Source: Cupriavidus numazuensis (GTDB lineage Bacteria > Pseudomonadota > Gammaproteobacteria > Burkholderiales > Burkholderiaceae). From it: 60,708 nucleotides of DNA. Shown here piece after piece: positions 60,577 to 60,708 of the stretch. The notes under the pieces are model-generated. The model searched no databases. It saw nothing but the letters and a program-made list of their open reading frames with translations, and was not told the origin of the DNA. Position 1 is the first letter of the stretch. Each line of letters opens with the position of its first letter. A program made the position numbers and the translations under genes. The DNA lies in the NCBI RefSeq assembly GCF_905397435.1, contig NZ_CAJPVI010000052.1, forward strand, positions 1 to 60,708, read 5' to 3'.

Positions 60577-60708
60577 CTAGTCCGCTGCGACGTTCGCGGT
60601 CTTCACGACGGCCGACCATCGGGCCGATTCGTTGCGCATGAAGCGGGCAAGATCCTCGGGAGATCCGCCTGCGGGTTCCGCGCCCAGCTGTGCCAGCCGC
60701 TGCTTCGT
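60577..60708 (-). CDS. C-terminal fragment of a Bug-family solute-binding protein
   Basis: Reading in from the right edge, 43 residues end in TAG. The order RLAQLGAEPAGGSPEDLARFMRNESARWSAVVK is the standard Bug C-terminus. It lies just upstream of the aldehyde dehydrogenase gene, 41 bp away, probably in one operon. Confidence 0.85.
   Translation of the reverse strand, partial: TKQRLAQLGAEPAGGSPEDLARFMRNESARWSAVVKTANVAAD

Noticed and set aside
1..60708. CRISPR array, rRNA or tRNA genes
   Set aside because: No regularly spaced direct repeats and no cloverleaf or rRNA-like stretch were noticed in the gaps between genes.

Overview
The window is high-GC DNA that looks like a secondary replicon or accessory region of a Cupriavidus/Ralstonia-type betaproteobacterium. 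The signs are five orphan Bug-type solute-binding proteins (one cut by the right edge), four LysR regulators, a Burkholderiales-type porin, BKACE (DUF849) enzymes, a fused indolepyruvate oxidoreductase, and many small catabolic operons each beside its own regulator. I saw no tRNA, rRNA, CRISPR array or transposase gene.

Layout. 1-7.6 kb: a plus-strand operon (intradiol dioxygenase, SDR, BKACE, quinone-oxidoreductase-like MDR, cupin, porin, Bug protein) ending in a LacI-type regulator; a promoter with two tandem LacI-type operators lies in front. 7.7-12.8 kb: a minus-strand operon (second BKACE, MFS transporter, two SDRs) divergent from an AraC-type regulator. 12.8-16.9 kb: MaoC hydratase, Bug protein, LysR regulator and a class III CoA-transferase. 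17.1-23.7 kb: an OmpA-like lipoprotein and a trimeric autotransporter adhesin, convergent with a response regulator and a hybrid histidine kinase. 24.2-26.8 kb: a small unknown protein and polyphosphate kinase, with a Pho-box-like site upstream. 28-31.6 kb: fused indolepyruvate:ferredoxin oxidoreductase with a divergent LysR gene. 32.8-36.6 kb: a Crp/Fnr regulator, then a MerR regulator divergent from an Old-Yellow-Enzyme flavoprotein that is followed by an exported acetoacetate-decarboxylase-like protein.

36.7-49.3 kb: an unbroken minus-strand array: LysR, TPP enzyme, a four-subunit succinate dehydrogenase/fumarate reductase-like complex, a two-subunit class I fumarase, an amidohydrolase-like protein, LysR, two Bug proteins and a TauE/SafE permease. 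The flavoprotein has Cys where covalent-FAD members have His. 49.4-51 kb: methylmalonate-semialdehyde dehydrogenase. 51.8-55.6 kb: a perfect LexA box followed by an Fe-S (XPD/DinG-type) helicase carrying an N-terminal RecB/Cas4-like nuclease motif set, then a protein of unknown family in which I see a second PD-(D/E)XK-like pattern. This looks like an SOS-controlled two-gene repair or defence operon. 56.3-60.7 kb: acetaldehyde dehydrogenase and 4-hydroxy-2-oxovalerate aldolase with an IclR regulator, an aldehyde dehydrogenase, and the C-terminus of a fifth Bug protein.

Two diverged copies of a ~0.73 kb element with ~100 bp terminal inverted repeats (27.2-28.0 and 51.1-51.8 kb), plus a solitary end at 0.1 kb, lie between transcription units. 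They have no transposase and no conserved reading frame. Functional assignments rest on motif recognition by eye; no database search was run.
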